A DNA stretch of 7,703 nucleotides from Rhodospirillales bacterium (GTDB lineage Bacteria > Pseudomonadota > Alphaproteobacteria > JAREAF01): contig JAREAF010000122.1 of assembly GCA_029240475.1 (NCBI GenBank), positions 1 to 7,703 of the forward strand, given 5' to 3'. Positions 1 to 6,375 of the stretch are shown here, one piece after another. The notes beneath the pieces were generated by a model. It worked only from the letters and a program-made list of their open reading frames with translations, was not told the DNA's origin and ran no database searches. The first letter of the stretch is position 1; each line of letters starts with the position of its first letter. Position numbers and translations under genes: made by a program.

Positions 1-63
1 CAGGCCGCCCGCGCCGCTTTCATGAACGAAGCCTTAAGTATCTGCCCTTAGGCTCCGTCGGCC
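1..63. other. Window edge: possible end of an upstream gene or start of a divergent one
   Basis: Two readings are possible and the sequence does not decide between them. On the + strand, frame 1 is open from the window edge to a TAG at 49-51 and would give a C-terminal tail ending in ALSICP. On the - strand, an ATG at 23-21 opens a frame reading MKAARAA off the edge, which could be the start of a divergent gene. A weak imperfect inverted repeat (GCCTTAAG with CTTAGGC, about 32-54) lies here without a T tract. Any promoter for the PilZ gene would have to sit in these bases or further upstream. Confidence 0.25.
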
Positions 64-369
64 ATGTCCATGACCGAGCTGAAAGCGCCGTGCCGGCGCC
101 GCTACGAACGCATGACCGTGATGTGGTCCGGCACGCTCACGGTCGGCCGCCGCGAAATCGGCTGCGTCATCCGAAACATATCCGCCGGGGGCGCCACCGT
201 TCAGGTCGACTCTCCCGTCGTCGTCTCCAGCGTCGCGGCGGTTCTGGAATCGTCCCGGACCGGAAAGTTCCGCGCGAAGGTGGTCTGGATACGCGGAGAT
301 CAGGTGGGACTGCGGTTCCTGGAGAAATCTCAGCATGTGGCGCGCGCCCTTGCCCTGACCATCCCCTAG
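64..369 (+). CDS. Stand-alone PilZ-domain protein, probable c-di-GMP receptor
   Basis: This 101-residue protein consists almost entirely of one PilZ domain, a cytoplasmic beta-barrel that binds cyclic di-GMP and usually passes the signal to a partner protein. Both ligand motifs are present: RxxxR (R12 to R16, within RRRYER) and the (D/N)xSxxG motif (N38-I39-S40-A41-G42-G43). The downstream segment VVWIRGDQVGLRFLE (about 73-87) matches the usual last strands of alphaproteobacterial PilZ domains. There is no signal peptide, membrane segment or attached output domain. A second in-frame ATG at 70 is an alternative start; no strong Shine-Dalgarno precedes either. The next gene begins 54 bases downstream on the same strand, so co-transcription is possible and the large coiled-coil membrane protein is a candidate partner, although this is inference. 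The family call is firm; the biological target is unknown. Confidence 0.85.
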   Translation: MSMTELKAPCRRRYERMTVMWSGTLTVGRREIGCVIRNISAGGATVQVDSPVVVSSVAAVLESSRTGKFRAKVVWIRGDQVGLRFLEKSQHVARALALTIP

Positions 370-423
370 GGTCGTCCGAAGCTAGGGCATAGAAGGCCGG
401 CCGGTAAGAGGCGCAAGAGCAAA

Positions 424-2835
424 ATGGCCAGTGATCGCAGATCGGCCCGCCAGGCAAAGGTCGTCAAGAAGGAGCCGAGCTTTGCCATCGCCTCCTCCGC
501 GATGGAGCAGGCCGAGCCCGATGCGCCCGAGCAGTGGATCGCCATCGACCTGGCCCAGGCGCTGCCCGGAGTTGCGATCACCCAGTCCATGCAGATCATC
601 ATCGAGGGCGTCCCCGACGGGGCGCGCTTCTCGACCGGGCGGAACAACGGCGATAAGACCTGGTCGCTGGCCCCGGAGGATCTGGTCGGGCTCGGCTACC
701 TGCCGCCGCCCGGGCGCGGACCGGAGGATCAGAGCTTCTTCGTCCGCCTGCTGACCTACGATCCGGACGGCTATCAGATCGCCTCCACGACCGCCCAGGT
801 CGCGGTGAGCGTGCACGGCGTGACGGCGCGCCGGCCGGTGCGGCTGGATCGCGGCGAGGGAGACGCCGCCGCCATCGATGCCATTCGCGAGATCGAATTC
901 GCGCAGCGTCTGGCCGATGCCGAGCGCGCCTGGGAGGCGGCGGCGGCCGAGCGAATCGAGCAGCTCGAGCAATCCTGGCACGACGCTTCCGAGCAGCGGC
1001 TTCGCGCCGCGGAGGAAGAGTGGCGGCAGGCCGAAGCGGACCGCAACCGCGCGCTGAACGACCAGCTGGCCGATTTCGCCCGGCGCCTGCGCGACGCGGA
1101 GATGGAGTGGCAACGCGCGGAGTCCGAACGCATCTCCGCCGCGCTGGCGCAAGCGGCCGACTTCACCGCGCAGCGCTTCGCCGCCGCCGAGGAGCAATGG
1201 CGCGCCGAGGCCGATCGTCGGGCCGATGAGGCCGAGGGCGCCGCGCAGCAGGCGATCGCGGCCGCCCGCGCCGAATTCGAATCGCAGCTTGAAGCCGAGC
1301 TCGAGGCGCGCGCATCGGCACTGGCCGAGGAAGCGAATGCGCAATTTGCCCGCCAGCTCCAACAGGCCGAAGCCGATTTCGAGCAGCGCCTGCAGCAGGA
1401 GCGGGCGGCGCTTGCCGAACGGCTGGAGAGCACCCGGCGCGAAAGTGGCGCAGAGGCCGAGGCGCGCATGCGCTCCGAGCTCGAGCGTAGCGAGGCGCGC
1501 CACAAGGAGATCGAGGCCGCCCTGAAGCGCCTCAAGGACGAGGCGGAAGCGGCGCGCCTGTCCTATGACCGCGAGCTGGCCGAGCGGCAGCATGCCTGGG
1601 ACATGGAGCGCACCGCGCTGCTGGCGGCCTCTTCCTCCTCGGACCCGGCGATGGGCGATCGCTTCGCCGCCCTGGAGGAGCGCTGGCGCGCCGAGTCCGA
1701 CCGGGTGGCCCAGCAAACCGAGGCGCGCGTGCGCCGGGAGGCCGAACAACGCCTGGCCGAGGCGGAGGCCTCGTGGTCGGAGATCGCGCAGCGCCGGATC
1801 GCCGAAGCTCAGCGCGAATGGGAAGAGTCCGCGCAGCTGCGGGAGGGGGAACTCAAGACCGCCGAAGCCGAGAGGGCGGAGCGGACGCTTGCGGCCATGC
1901 GGGCGCGCATGGCCGAAGTCGAGCGGCTCGCCCACGAAGCCGAGCGGCGCATCGCCGAGCGCGAGCGTCAGCTGTCCGAAGCCGAGGCGAGTCGCCAGCG
2001 GCTGGAAGCCGATCTCGCCGCGAGCGAGTCGCGCATCGGGGAGGAGGTGGAGCGGCGGATCGTGGAGGCCCGCTCCGCGTGGCGGGCGGCCGAGGAAGAG
2101 CGCCTGTCCGAGGCCAAGCAGGTCTGGGCGGCCGCCGAGGCCAGCCGCATCGCCGAGCTGCAAGCGCGCTGGGACGCCGAGCAGGACGAGCGGCTGCAGA
2201 CCGCGATCGCGGCCGAGCGCCTCATGCTTGCAGGTTCGGATGTCGCGCAGATGCTCAACCAGGCGCAGGCGCGCTGGCGGGAGGCCGAGCAGGAGCGGCT
2301 CGTCGCGGCCGAGGCGCGCTGGAAGATGCAGGAGGATCAGCGGATCGCCGCCGCCGTCGCCGCCGCGCGCGAGGACATGGAGCGGATGGTGGAAGCGCGG
2401 CTCCATCGCGAGCTGGCGGTGGATGCGCGGCGCGTGATGGCACGGTCCGGCGGCGGCTTCCCGGCCTTATGGGCGGTGCTGCGCTGGTCGGCGGCGGGCG
2501 CCGCAGCGGCGGCCAGCGCCGGCTTCCTCTACATCGCAGCTCCGGAGATTCGGGCTCTCATTCCCGAGCCCCAGCCGATCGCCGCAGAACAGCCCCAGCC
2601 CGTGCAGACCGTCGCGGTCCAGCCATCCGCGCCGGCGCTCGTGGTCGCGGCCGAATTCGGCAATTTGCGATCGGAGCCCTCGACCGCTGCGCCGATCGTC
2701 GCGCGGCTGGAACGCGGCACCCCGGTGATTGCGACCGAGCGACGCAGCAACTGGGTCAAGGCTTCGGCCGACGGCGTGACGACCGGTTGGATCCACAGCT
2801 CGCTGCTGCAAGGCCCTCTTCCGACCGGCGAGTAA
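424..2835 (+). CDS. Large coiled-coil inner-membrane protein with C-terminal SH3 domain
   Basis: I do not recognise a named family for this 803-residue protein. Residues about 35-135 look like a single beta-sandwich (cadherin/Ig-like) unit, with a GVPDGARFSTGRNNGD segment followed by W-S-L-A-P-E-D-L, a pattern seen in repeat units of bacterial surface proteins. Residues about 150-680 are a nearly uninterrupted Ala/Glu/Arg/Gln coiled coil, with a possible break near 399-412 (SSSSDPAMGD). Tryptophans recur at 15- or 30-residue spacing: 170, 185, 200; 229, 259; 421, 451, 466; 553, 568, 583; 618, 633. A single hydrophobic helix follows at about 683-706, then a Pro/Gln linker (707-738) and a bacterial SH3 (SH3_3-like) domain at about 740-800 with NLRSEPS and GWIHSSLL signatures. 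There is no N-terminal signal peptide, and Arg residues precede the helix, so I infer a cytoplasmic rod and a periplasmic SH3 domain that may touch peptidoglycan. A structural or scaffold role is plausible but unproven. The ATG at 424 is preceded by weak purine-rich sequence (AAGAGG at 406-411, AAGAG at 415-419). Confidence 0.85.
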   Translation: MASDRRSARQAKVVKKEPSFAIASSAMEQAEPDAPEQWIAIDLAQALPGVAITQSMQIIIEGVPDGARFSTGRNNGDKTWSLAPEDLVGLGYLPPPGRGPEDQSFFVRLLTYDPDGYQIASTTAQVAVSVHGVTARRPVRLDRGEGDAAAIDAIREIEFAQRLADAERAWEAAAAERIEQLEQSWHDASEQRLRAAEEEWRQAEADRNRALNDQLADFARRLRDAEMEWQRAESERISAALAQAADFTAQRFAAAEEQWRAEADRRADEAEGAAQQAIAAARAEFESQLEAELEARASALAEEANAQFARQLQQAEADFEQRLQQERAALAERLESTRRESGAEAEARMRSELERSEARHKEIEAALKRLKDEAEAARLSYDRELAERQHAWDMERTALLAASSSSDPAMGDRFAALEERWRAESDRVAQQTEARVRREAEQRLAEAEASWSEIAQRRIAEAQREWEESAQLREGELKTAEAERAERTLAAMRARMAEVERLAHEAERRIAERERQLSEAEASRQRLEADLAASESRIGEEVERRIVEARSAWRAAEEERLSEAKQVWAAAEASRIAELQARWDAEQDERLQTAIAAERLMLAGSDVAQMLNQAQARWREAEQERLVAAEARWKMQEDQRIAAAVAAAREDMERMVEARLHRELAVDARRVMARSGGGFPALWAVLRWSAAGAAAAASAGFLYIAAPEIRALIPEPQPIAAEQPQPVQTVAVQPSAPALVVAAEFGNLRSEPSTAAPIVARLERGTPVIATERRSNWVKASADGVTTGWIHSSLLQGPLPTGE

Positions 2836-2846
2836 GGACCGGCCGC

Positions 2847-2869
2847 AGGCGCCTGTGCAGGCGTCTTTT
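2847..2869 (+). terminator. Probable rho-independent terminator of block 1
   Basis: An 8-bp stem (AGGCGCCT at 2847-2854 pairing with AGGCGTCT at 2859-2866, one G-U pair) encloses a GTGC loop. It runs directly into a T-rich stretch (TTTTC then TCCTT). It sits 11 bases after the stop codon of the coiled-coil gene, the expected place for its terminator, and separates that gene from the prkA operon. The U tract is short and interrupted by C, so termination may be partial. Confidence 0.65.
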
Positions 2870-2922
2870 CTCCTTGTCGCGTTCCAAAAAATGACTTGGC
2901 TTAATCTTTTTCAATTCTTGGA

Positions 2923-2938
2923 TGGTACCTCTATTGCA
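2923..2938 (+). promoter_or_regulatory. Candidate sigma-54 (-24/-12) promoter of the prkA operon
   Basis: The sequence TGGTAC-N5-TTGCA matches the sigma-54 consensus TGGCAC-N5-TTGCA at 10 of 11 defined positions. The invariant GG (2924-2925) and GC (2936-2937) are separated by exactly 10 bases, as sigma-54 requires. The predicted transcription start is near 2949, about 153 nt before prkA. An A/T-rich tract lies just upstream (about 2886-2918) and could favour DNA bending. I see no clear activator (NtrC-type) site. A sigma-70-like reading also exists and shares bases: TTGCAC at 2934-2939, an 18-base spacer, then TATGAT at 2958-2963. The two could be alternative promoters; the sigma-54 match is the stricter one. 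The link is supported by knowledge that enterobacterial yeaGH is induced in nitrogen starvation with sigma-54/NtrC involvement. Confidence 0.6.
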
Positions 2939-2963
2939 CCTGTTCTTAAGTCTTTGGTATGAT
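2934..2963 (+). promoter_or_regulatory. Alternative sigma-70-like promoter overlapping the sigma-54 site
   Basis: TTGCAC and TATGAT are separated by 18 bases and would start transcription near 2970. The -35 hexamer matches TTGACA at 4 of 6 positions and the -10 matches TATAAT at 5 of 6. Because its -35 box is also the -12 element of the sigma-54 candidate, both polymerase forms could not bind at once. It may provide basal expression, or it may be coincidental. Confidence 0.35.
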
Positions 2964-2993
2964 GAGACCACAGGTGGGCGCAGAGGACGTTAA

Positions 2994-3029
2994 ATGAACA
3001 CGCGAGTTAGCACCGTTTCGAGTGCGTAG
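2994..3029 (+). CDS. Possible 11-codon leader mini-ORF upstream of prkA
   Basis: An ATG at 2994 opens a frame of 11 codons (MNTRVSTVSSA) ending in TAG at 3027-3029. A reasonable Shine-Dalgarno (AGAGGA at 2982-2987) lies 6 bases before it, better than those of several full-size genes here. It falls inside the predicted prkA leader and ends where a hairpin begins. The peptide is not rich in one amino acid, so classic amino-acid attenuation is not indicated. A chance mini-ORF is quite possible. Confidence 0.22.
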   Translation: MNTRVSTVSSA

Positions 3030-3056
3030 AGGAAGGGCGCAAAGCGCGTTGTCTCT
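3028..3056 (+). promoter_or_regulatory. Possible hairpin in the prkA leader
   Basis: A symmetrical foldback has AGAG (3028-3031) pairing with CTCT (3053-3056) and GCGC (3037-3040) pairing with GCGC (3044-3047) around an AAA loop. Between them is a 5x5 interior that can pair only partly. It starts at the stop codon of the mini-ORF and has no T tract, so it is not a terminator. It might affect leader stability or translation, but short GC-rich foldbacks are common by chance. Confidence 0.25.
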
Positions 3057-3088
3057 CCTGGTGACGTTCTCGAGCGTTGGACCGATGC

Positions 3089-3094
3089 AAGGAG
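3089..3094 (+). promoter_or_regulatory. Shine-Dalgarno of prkA
   Basis: AAGGAG lies 7 bases before the ATG at 3102. It is the strongest ribosome binding site in the window and fixes the prkA start. Confidence 0.75.
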
Positions 3095-3101
3095 TGACCT
3101 G

Positions 3102-5048
3102 ATGGCGCCAGCGGAAGGTCTTTTCACGGAATTCGCCCGCACCTACGAGGCCCGCAAGGAAACAGACCTTTCTCTCTCCGATTACCTCGAAGCCTGCCGC
3201 AAAGATCCTATGGTGTACGCCACCGCGGCTGAGCGCTTCATTACCGCCATCGGCGAACCGGTGCTGCTCGACAGCGCCAAGGATGCGCGCCTGGGGCGGA
3301 TTTTCCAGAACCGCAGTCTCAAGACCTACCCAGTCTTCGCGGATTTCTACGGGATGGAGGAGACGATCGAGCGGATCGTCGGCTTCTTCCGCCATGCCGC
3401 ACAGGGGCTGGAAGAGCGCAAGCAGATCCTCTACCTGCTGGGTCCGGTGGGCGGCGGCAAATCCTCCCTGGCCGAACGGCTGAAGCAGCTGATGGAGCGG
3501 CTGCCGATCTATGTGCTGAAGGCAGGCGACCAGGTAAGTCCCGTCTTCGAATCGCCGCTCGGCCTGTTCGATCCGGACGCCATGGGCCCGACGCTGGAGG
3601 ACCGCTACGGCATACCGCTGCGAAGGCTGACCGGCCTCGCCTCGCCCTGGGCGATGAAGCGCCTCGACGAGTTCGGCGGCGACCTCTCCAAATTCCGCGT
3701 CGCCAAGCTGTTCCCCTCGCGCCTGCGCCAGATCGCCGTCTCCAAGACCGAGCCCGGCGACGAGAACAACCAGGACATCTCCAGTCTGGTCGGCAAGGTC
3801 GATATCCGGAAGCTGGAGCACTACGCCCAGAACGATCCCGACGCTTACAGCTTCTCCGGCGGCCTCAACCGCGCCAACCAGGGCATCCTCGAATTCGTCG
3901 AGATGTTCAAGGCGCCGATCAAGATGCTGCATCCGCTCCTGACGGCGACGCAGGAGGGGAACTATGTCGGCACCGAGAACATCGGCTCCATCCCCTTCCA
4001 TGGCATCATCCTGGCGCATTCGAACGAGGCCGAGTGGCTCACCTTCAAGAACAACCGGAACAACGAGGCCTTCATCGACCGAATCAGCGTCATCAAGGTC
4101 CCGTACTGCCTGCGAGTCAGCGAGGAGCGCCGGATTTACGACAAGCTGATCCGCGGCTCGGAGCTGGCGGAGGCGCCCTGCGCGCCGGGCACGTTGGACA
4201 TGCTCGCGCGCTTCTCGGTGCTGACGCGGCTGCGCAAGCACGAGAACTCCTCCATCTATTCGAAGATGCGCGTCTATGACGGCGAGAGCCTCAAAGAGAC
4301 CGATCCGCAGGCCAAATCGATGCAGGAATACCGGGACACCGCCGGCATCGACGAGGGCATGGACGGCGTCTCCACGCGCTTTGCCTTCAAGGTCCTGTCG
4401 CAGACCTTCAACTACGACAGCACCGAGATCGCGGCCGATCCGGTGCACCTGCTCTACATGCTGGAGCAGTCGATCCGCCGCGAGCAGTTCCCGGAAGAGG
4501 TCGAGCAGCGCTACTTCGAGTTCCTGAAGGACGAACTCGCGCCACGCTATGCCGAGTTCATCGGCAACGAGATCCAGAAAGCCTATCTGGAGTCGTACCA
4601 CGACTACGGCCAAAATCTGTTCGATCGCTATGTCGACTATGCCGACGCCTGGATCGAGGACCAGGACTTCAAGGATCCCGACACCGGGCAACTCCTGAAC
4701 CGCGAGCTTCTGAACCAGGAACTCTCGAAGATCGAAAAGCCCGCGGGAATCGCCAATCCGAAGGACTTCCGCAACGAGGTGGTGAAGTTCGCGCTGCGTG
4801 CACGGGCGTCGCACGGCGGCAAGAACCCGTCCTGGACCTCTTACGAAAAGATCCGGGACGTGATCGAGAAGCGGATGTTCAGCCAGGTCGAGGACCTGCT
4901 TCCGGTCATCAGCTTCGGCTCCAAGTCGGATTCGGAGACACAGAAGAAGCACACCGAGTTCGTGTTGCGCATGAAGGCCCGCGGCTACACGGAACGCCAG
5001 GTCCGGCGGCTCGTTGAGTGGTACATGCGGGTGAAGCAGGCCGGCTAG
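3102..5048 (+). CDS. prkA: PrkA (YeaG) AAA+ ATPase / serine protein kinase
   Basis: This 648-residue protein is full length for the PrkA/YeaG family (E. coli YeaG is about the same size). The N-terminal half is the AAA_PrkA domain: the Walker A motif GPVGGGKS lies at 114-121 (Lys120), a Walker B-like segment GILEFVEMFK at 261-270, and a sensor-like AHSNEAEW at 305-312. The C-terminal part, from about 390, is the PrkA-specific domain and includes the conserved SKMRVYDGESLK stretch. The protein should be cytoplasmic; no signal or membrane segment is present. The family is annotated as serine kinase from early work, while later work on the Bacillus member described ATP-dependent protease activity, so the enzymatic label is not settled. 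In E. coli the gene supports survival of sustained nitrogen starvation. Here it is the first gene of an operon with yeaH and spoVR, with a strong Shine-Dalgarno and a candidate sigma-54 promoter upstream. The coding frame is intact. Confidence 0.96.
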   Translation: MAPAEGLFTEFARTYEARKETDLSLSDYLEACRKDPMVYATAAERFITAIGEPVLLDSAKDARLGRIFQNRSLKTYPVFADFYGMEETIERIVGFFRHAAQGLEERKQILYLLGPVGGGKSSLAERLKQLMERLPIYVLKAGDQVSPVFESPLGLFDPDAMGPTLEDRYGIPLRRLTGLASPWAMKRLDEFGGDLSKFRVAKLFPSRLRQIAVSKTEPGDENNQDISSLVGKVDIRKLEHYAQNDPDAYSFSGGLNRANQGILEFVEMFKAPIKMLHPLLTATQEGNYVGTENIGSIPFHGIILAHSNEAEWLTFKNNRNNEAFIDRISVIKVPYCLRVSEERRIYDKLIRGSELAEAPCAPGTLDMLARFSVLTRLRKHENSSIYSKMRVYDGESLKETDPQAKSMQEYRDTAGIDEGMDGVSTRFAFKVLSQTFNYDSTEIAADPVHLLYMLEQSIRREQFPEEVEQRYFEFLKDELAPRYAEFIGNEIQKAYLESYHDYGQNLFDRYVDYADAWIEDQDFKDPDTGQLLNRELLNQELSKIEKPAGIANPKDFRNEVVKFALRARASHGGKNPSWTSYEKIRDVIEKRMFSQVEDLLPVISFGSKSDSETQKKHTEFVLRMKARGYTERQVRRLVEWYMRVKQAG

Positions 5049-5089
5049 GAGGCCGGATCACAACGGGATTGGAGGGTCGGACAGTCCCC

Positions 5090-6370
5090 GTGCACATCAT
5101 CGATCGCCGTCTCAACCCGAAGGGCAAGAGCATCGGCAACCGCCAGCGCTTCATAAGGCGCGCGAGAGCCGAGATCGCCAAGGTGGTGCAGGAAGCCTCC
5201 TCGCGCCGCAATGTCGCGGACATCGCCCAAGGCGACCGCGTCGTCATTCCTTCGCACGGGCTGAAGGAGCCGCTGTTCCGCAAATCGCACGGCGGCGGCA
5301 CCCGCAGTCACGTGCTGCCCGGCAATAAGGAATTCGTGCCGGGCGACAAGCTGCCCCGCCCGCCCTCCGGCGGCGGGCGCGGCGGGCGCGAGGGCAGCCC
5401 CGACGGCGGGGGCGACGACGAATTCCACTTCGTGCTCAGCCGGCAGGAGTTCGTCGACCTGTTCCTGGAGGACCTCGAGCTCCCCGAGCTGGTGAAGAAG
5501 CAGGTCAAGCAGTCCGACTCCACCGCCCTCACCCGCGCCGGCTTCAGCGTCTCGGGCTCGCCTTCGAACCTCAACATCGTCCGCACGATGCGCAACAGCC
5601 TCTCGCGGCGCATTGCGCTGAAGCGCCCGCGCTCCGACGACATTCGGCGGTTGCGCGAGGAGATCGAGCGGCTCGCCGACGACCCGAGCTCGGTCAGGGC
5701 CGCGGAGATCGAGGAGGAGCTGAAGGTCCTGCTCCGCCGCAGCAAGGCGATCCCCTTCATCGACCCGATCGACGTCCGCTACAACCGCTTCGAGGCGGTG
5801 CCCAAGCCGGTCACGCAGGCCGTCATGTTCTGCCTCATGGACGTCTCCGGCTCCATGACGGAATCCATGAAGGACCTCGCCAAGCGCTTCTTCATGCTGC
5901 TCTACCTCTTCCTCGAGCGGCGCTATCGCCATGTCGAGCTGGTCTTCATCCGGCACACCCACGAGGCCAAGGAGGTCGACGAGCAGACCTTCTTCTATTC
6001 GACGGAGACCGGCGGCACGGTGGTGTCCACCGCGCTCGAGCAGATGCGCCAGATCGTGCAGTCGCGCTATTCGCCCGCCGACTGGAACATCTACGCCGCC
6101 CAGGCCTCCGACGGCGACAACACGGCCGGGGACAACGAGCGCACGGCGAACCTTCTGGCCCACGCCATCCTGCCGGTCTGCCAGTATTTCGCCTATCTGG
6201 AGGTGGGCGAGCATGACGACCGCTTCGGCCGCGAGACGGCGCTGTGGCGCACCTACAAGCTGATCGCCGAGGCCGATGACGCGCTCGCCATGCGGCGGGT
6301 GCGCAGCCGCAGCGACATCTATCCCGTGTTCCGCGAGCTCTTCTCGCGCAGCCGCAGCGCGGCGGCTTGA
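5090..6370 (+). CDS. yeaH: YeaH/YhbH family protein (DUF444) with vWA domain
   Basis: I place the start at the GTG at 5090, giving 426 residues that open MHIIDRRLNPKGKS. This matches the family's usual IDRRLN...KS..NRQRF N-terminus and length (E. coli YeaH is 427). GGAGGG at 5071-5076 is a usable but rather distant Shine-Dalgarno (13 bases). An in-frame ATG at 5018 would add 24 residues inside the end of prkA that do not look like the family, and a TTG at 5069 is another option. A Gly-rich flexible linker (about 91-108) precedes the main body. The C-terminal half is a von Willebrand A domain with an intact metal site: DVSGS at 251-255, the Thr of GGT at 310 and Asp341 in SDGDN. The protein is cytoplasmic and is expected to act with PrkA. 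The biochemical role is not established in the family. Confidence 0.93.
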   Translation: MHIIDRRLNPKGKSIGNRQRFIRRARAEIAKVVQEASSRRNVADIAQGDRVVIPSHGLKEPLFRKSHGGGTRSHVLPGNKEFVPGDKLPRPPSGGGRGGREGSPDGGGDDEFHFVLSRQEFVDLFLEDLELPELVKKQVKQSDSTALTRAGFSVSGSPSNLNIVRTMRNSLSRRIALKRPRSDDIRRLREEIERLADDPSSVRAAEIEEELKVLLRRSKAIPFIDPIDVRYNRFEAVPKPVTQAVMFCLMDVSGSMTESMKDLAKRFFMLLYLFLERRYRHVELVFIRHTHEAKEVDEQTFFYSTETGGTVVSTALEQMRQIVQSRYSPADWNIYAAQASDGDNTAGDNERTANLLAHAILPVCQYFAYLEVGEHDDRFGRETALWRTYKLIAEADDALAMRRVRSRSDIYPVFRELFSRSRSAAA

Positions 6371-6375
6371 CGGCG

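Noticed and set aside
395..402. GGCCGGCC palindrome between the PilZ and coiled-coil genes
   Set aside because: An 8-base GC palindrome without loop or T tract is common in such GC-rich DNA and supports neither a terminator nor an operator.
901..2340. Apparent DNA repeats of GAGGCGCGCTGG-like units in the coiled-coil gene
   Set aside because: The similarity comes from recurring Glu-Ala-Arg-Trp codons in the protein repeat. The units are diverged and not arranged as a tandem DNA array.
382..2406. 674-residue open frame on the - strand opposite the coiled-coil gene
   Set aside because: It is a shadow of the Glu/Ala/Arg-rich, high-GC coding strand. Its translation is Leu/Gly/Arg-rich low-complexity sequence with no recognisable domain.
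1565..2894. Overlapping + strand open frames within the coiled-coil gene
   Set aside because: They are Arg/Pro/Gly-rich frame-shifted readings of a repetitive GC-rich gene, without domains or ribosome binding sites.
2959..2997. Second mini-ORF (MMRPQVGAEDVK) overlapping the 2994 ATG by ATGA
   Set aside because: Its start lies within the sigma-70-like -10 box and only about 10 nt after the predicted sigma-54 start, with no ribosome binding site.
2946..4952. 668-residue open frame on the - strand opposite prkA
   Set aside because: It lies opposite a clearly conserved PrkA frame, in a position expected from GC-biased codons, and shows no family motif.
5045..6214. 389-residue open frame on the - strand opposite yeaH
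   Set aside because: This is an antisense shadow of the YeaH frame, which has conserved family motifs; the antisense product has none.
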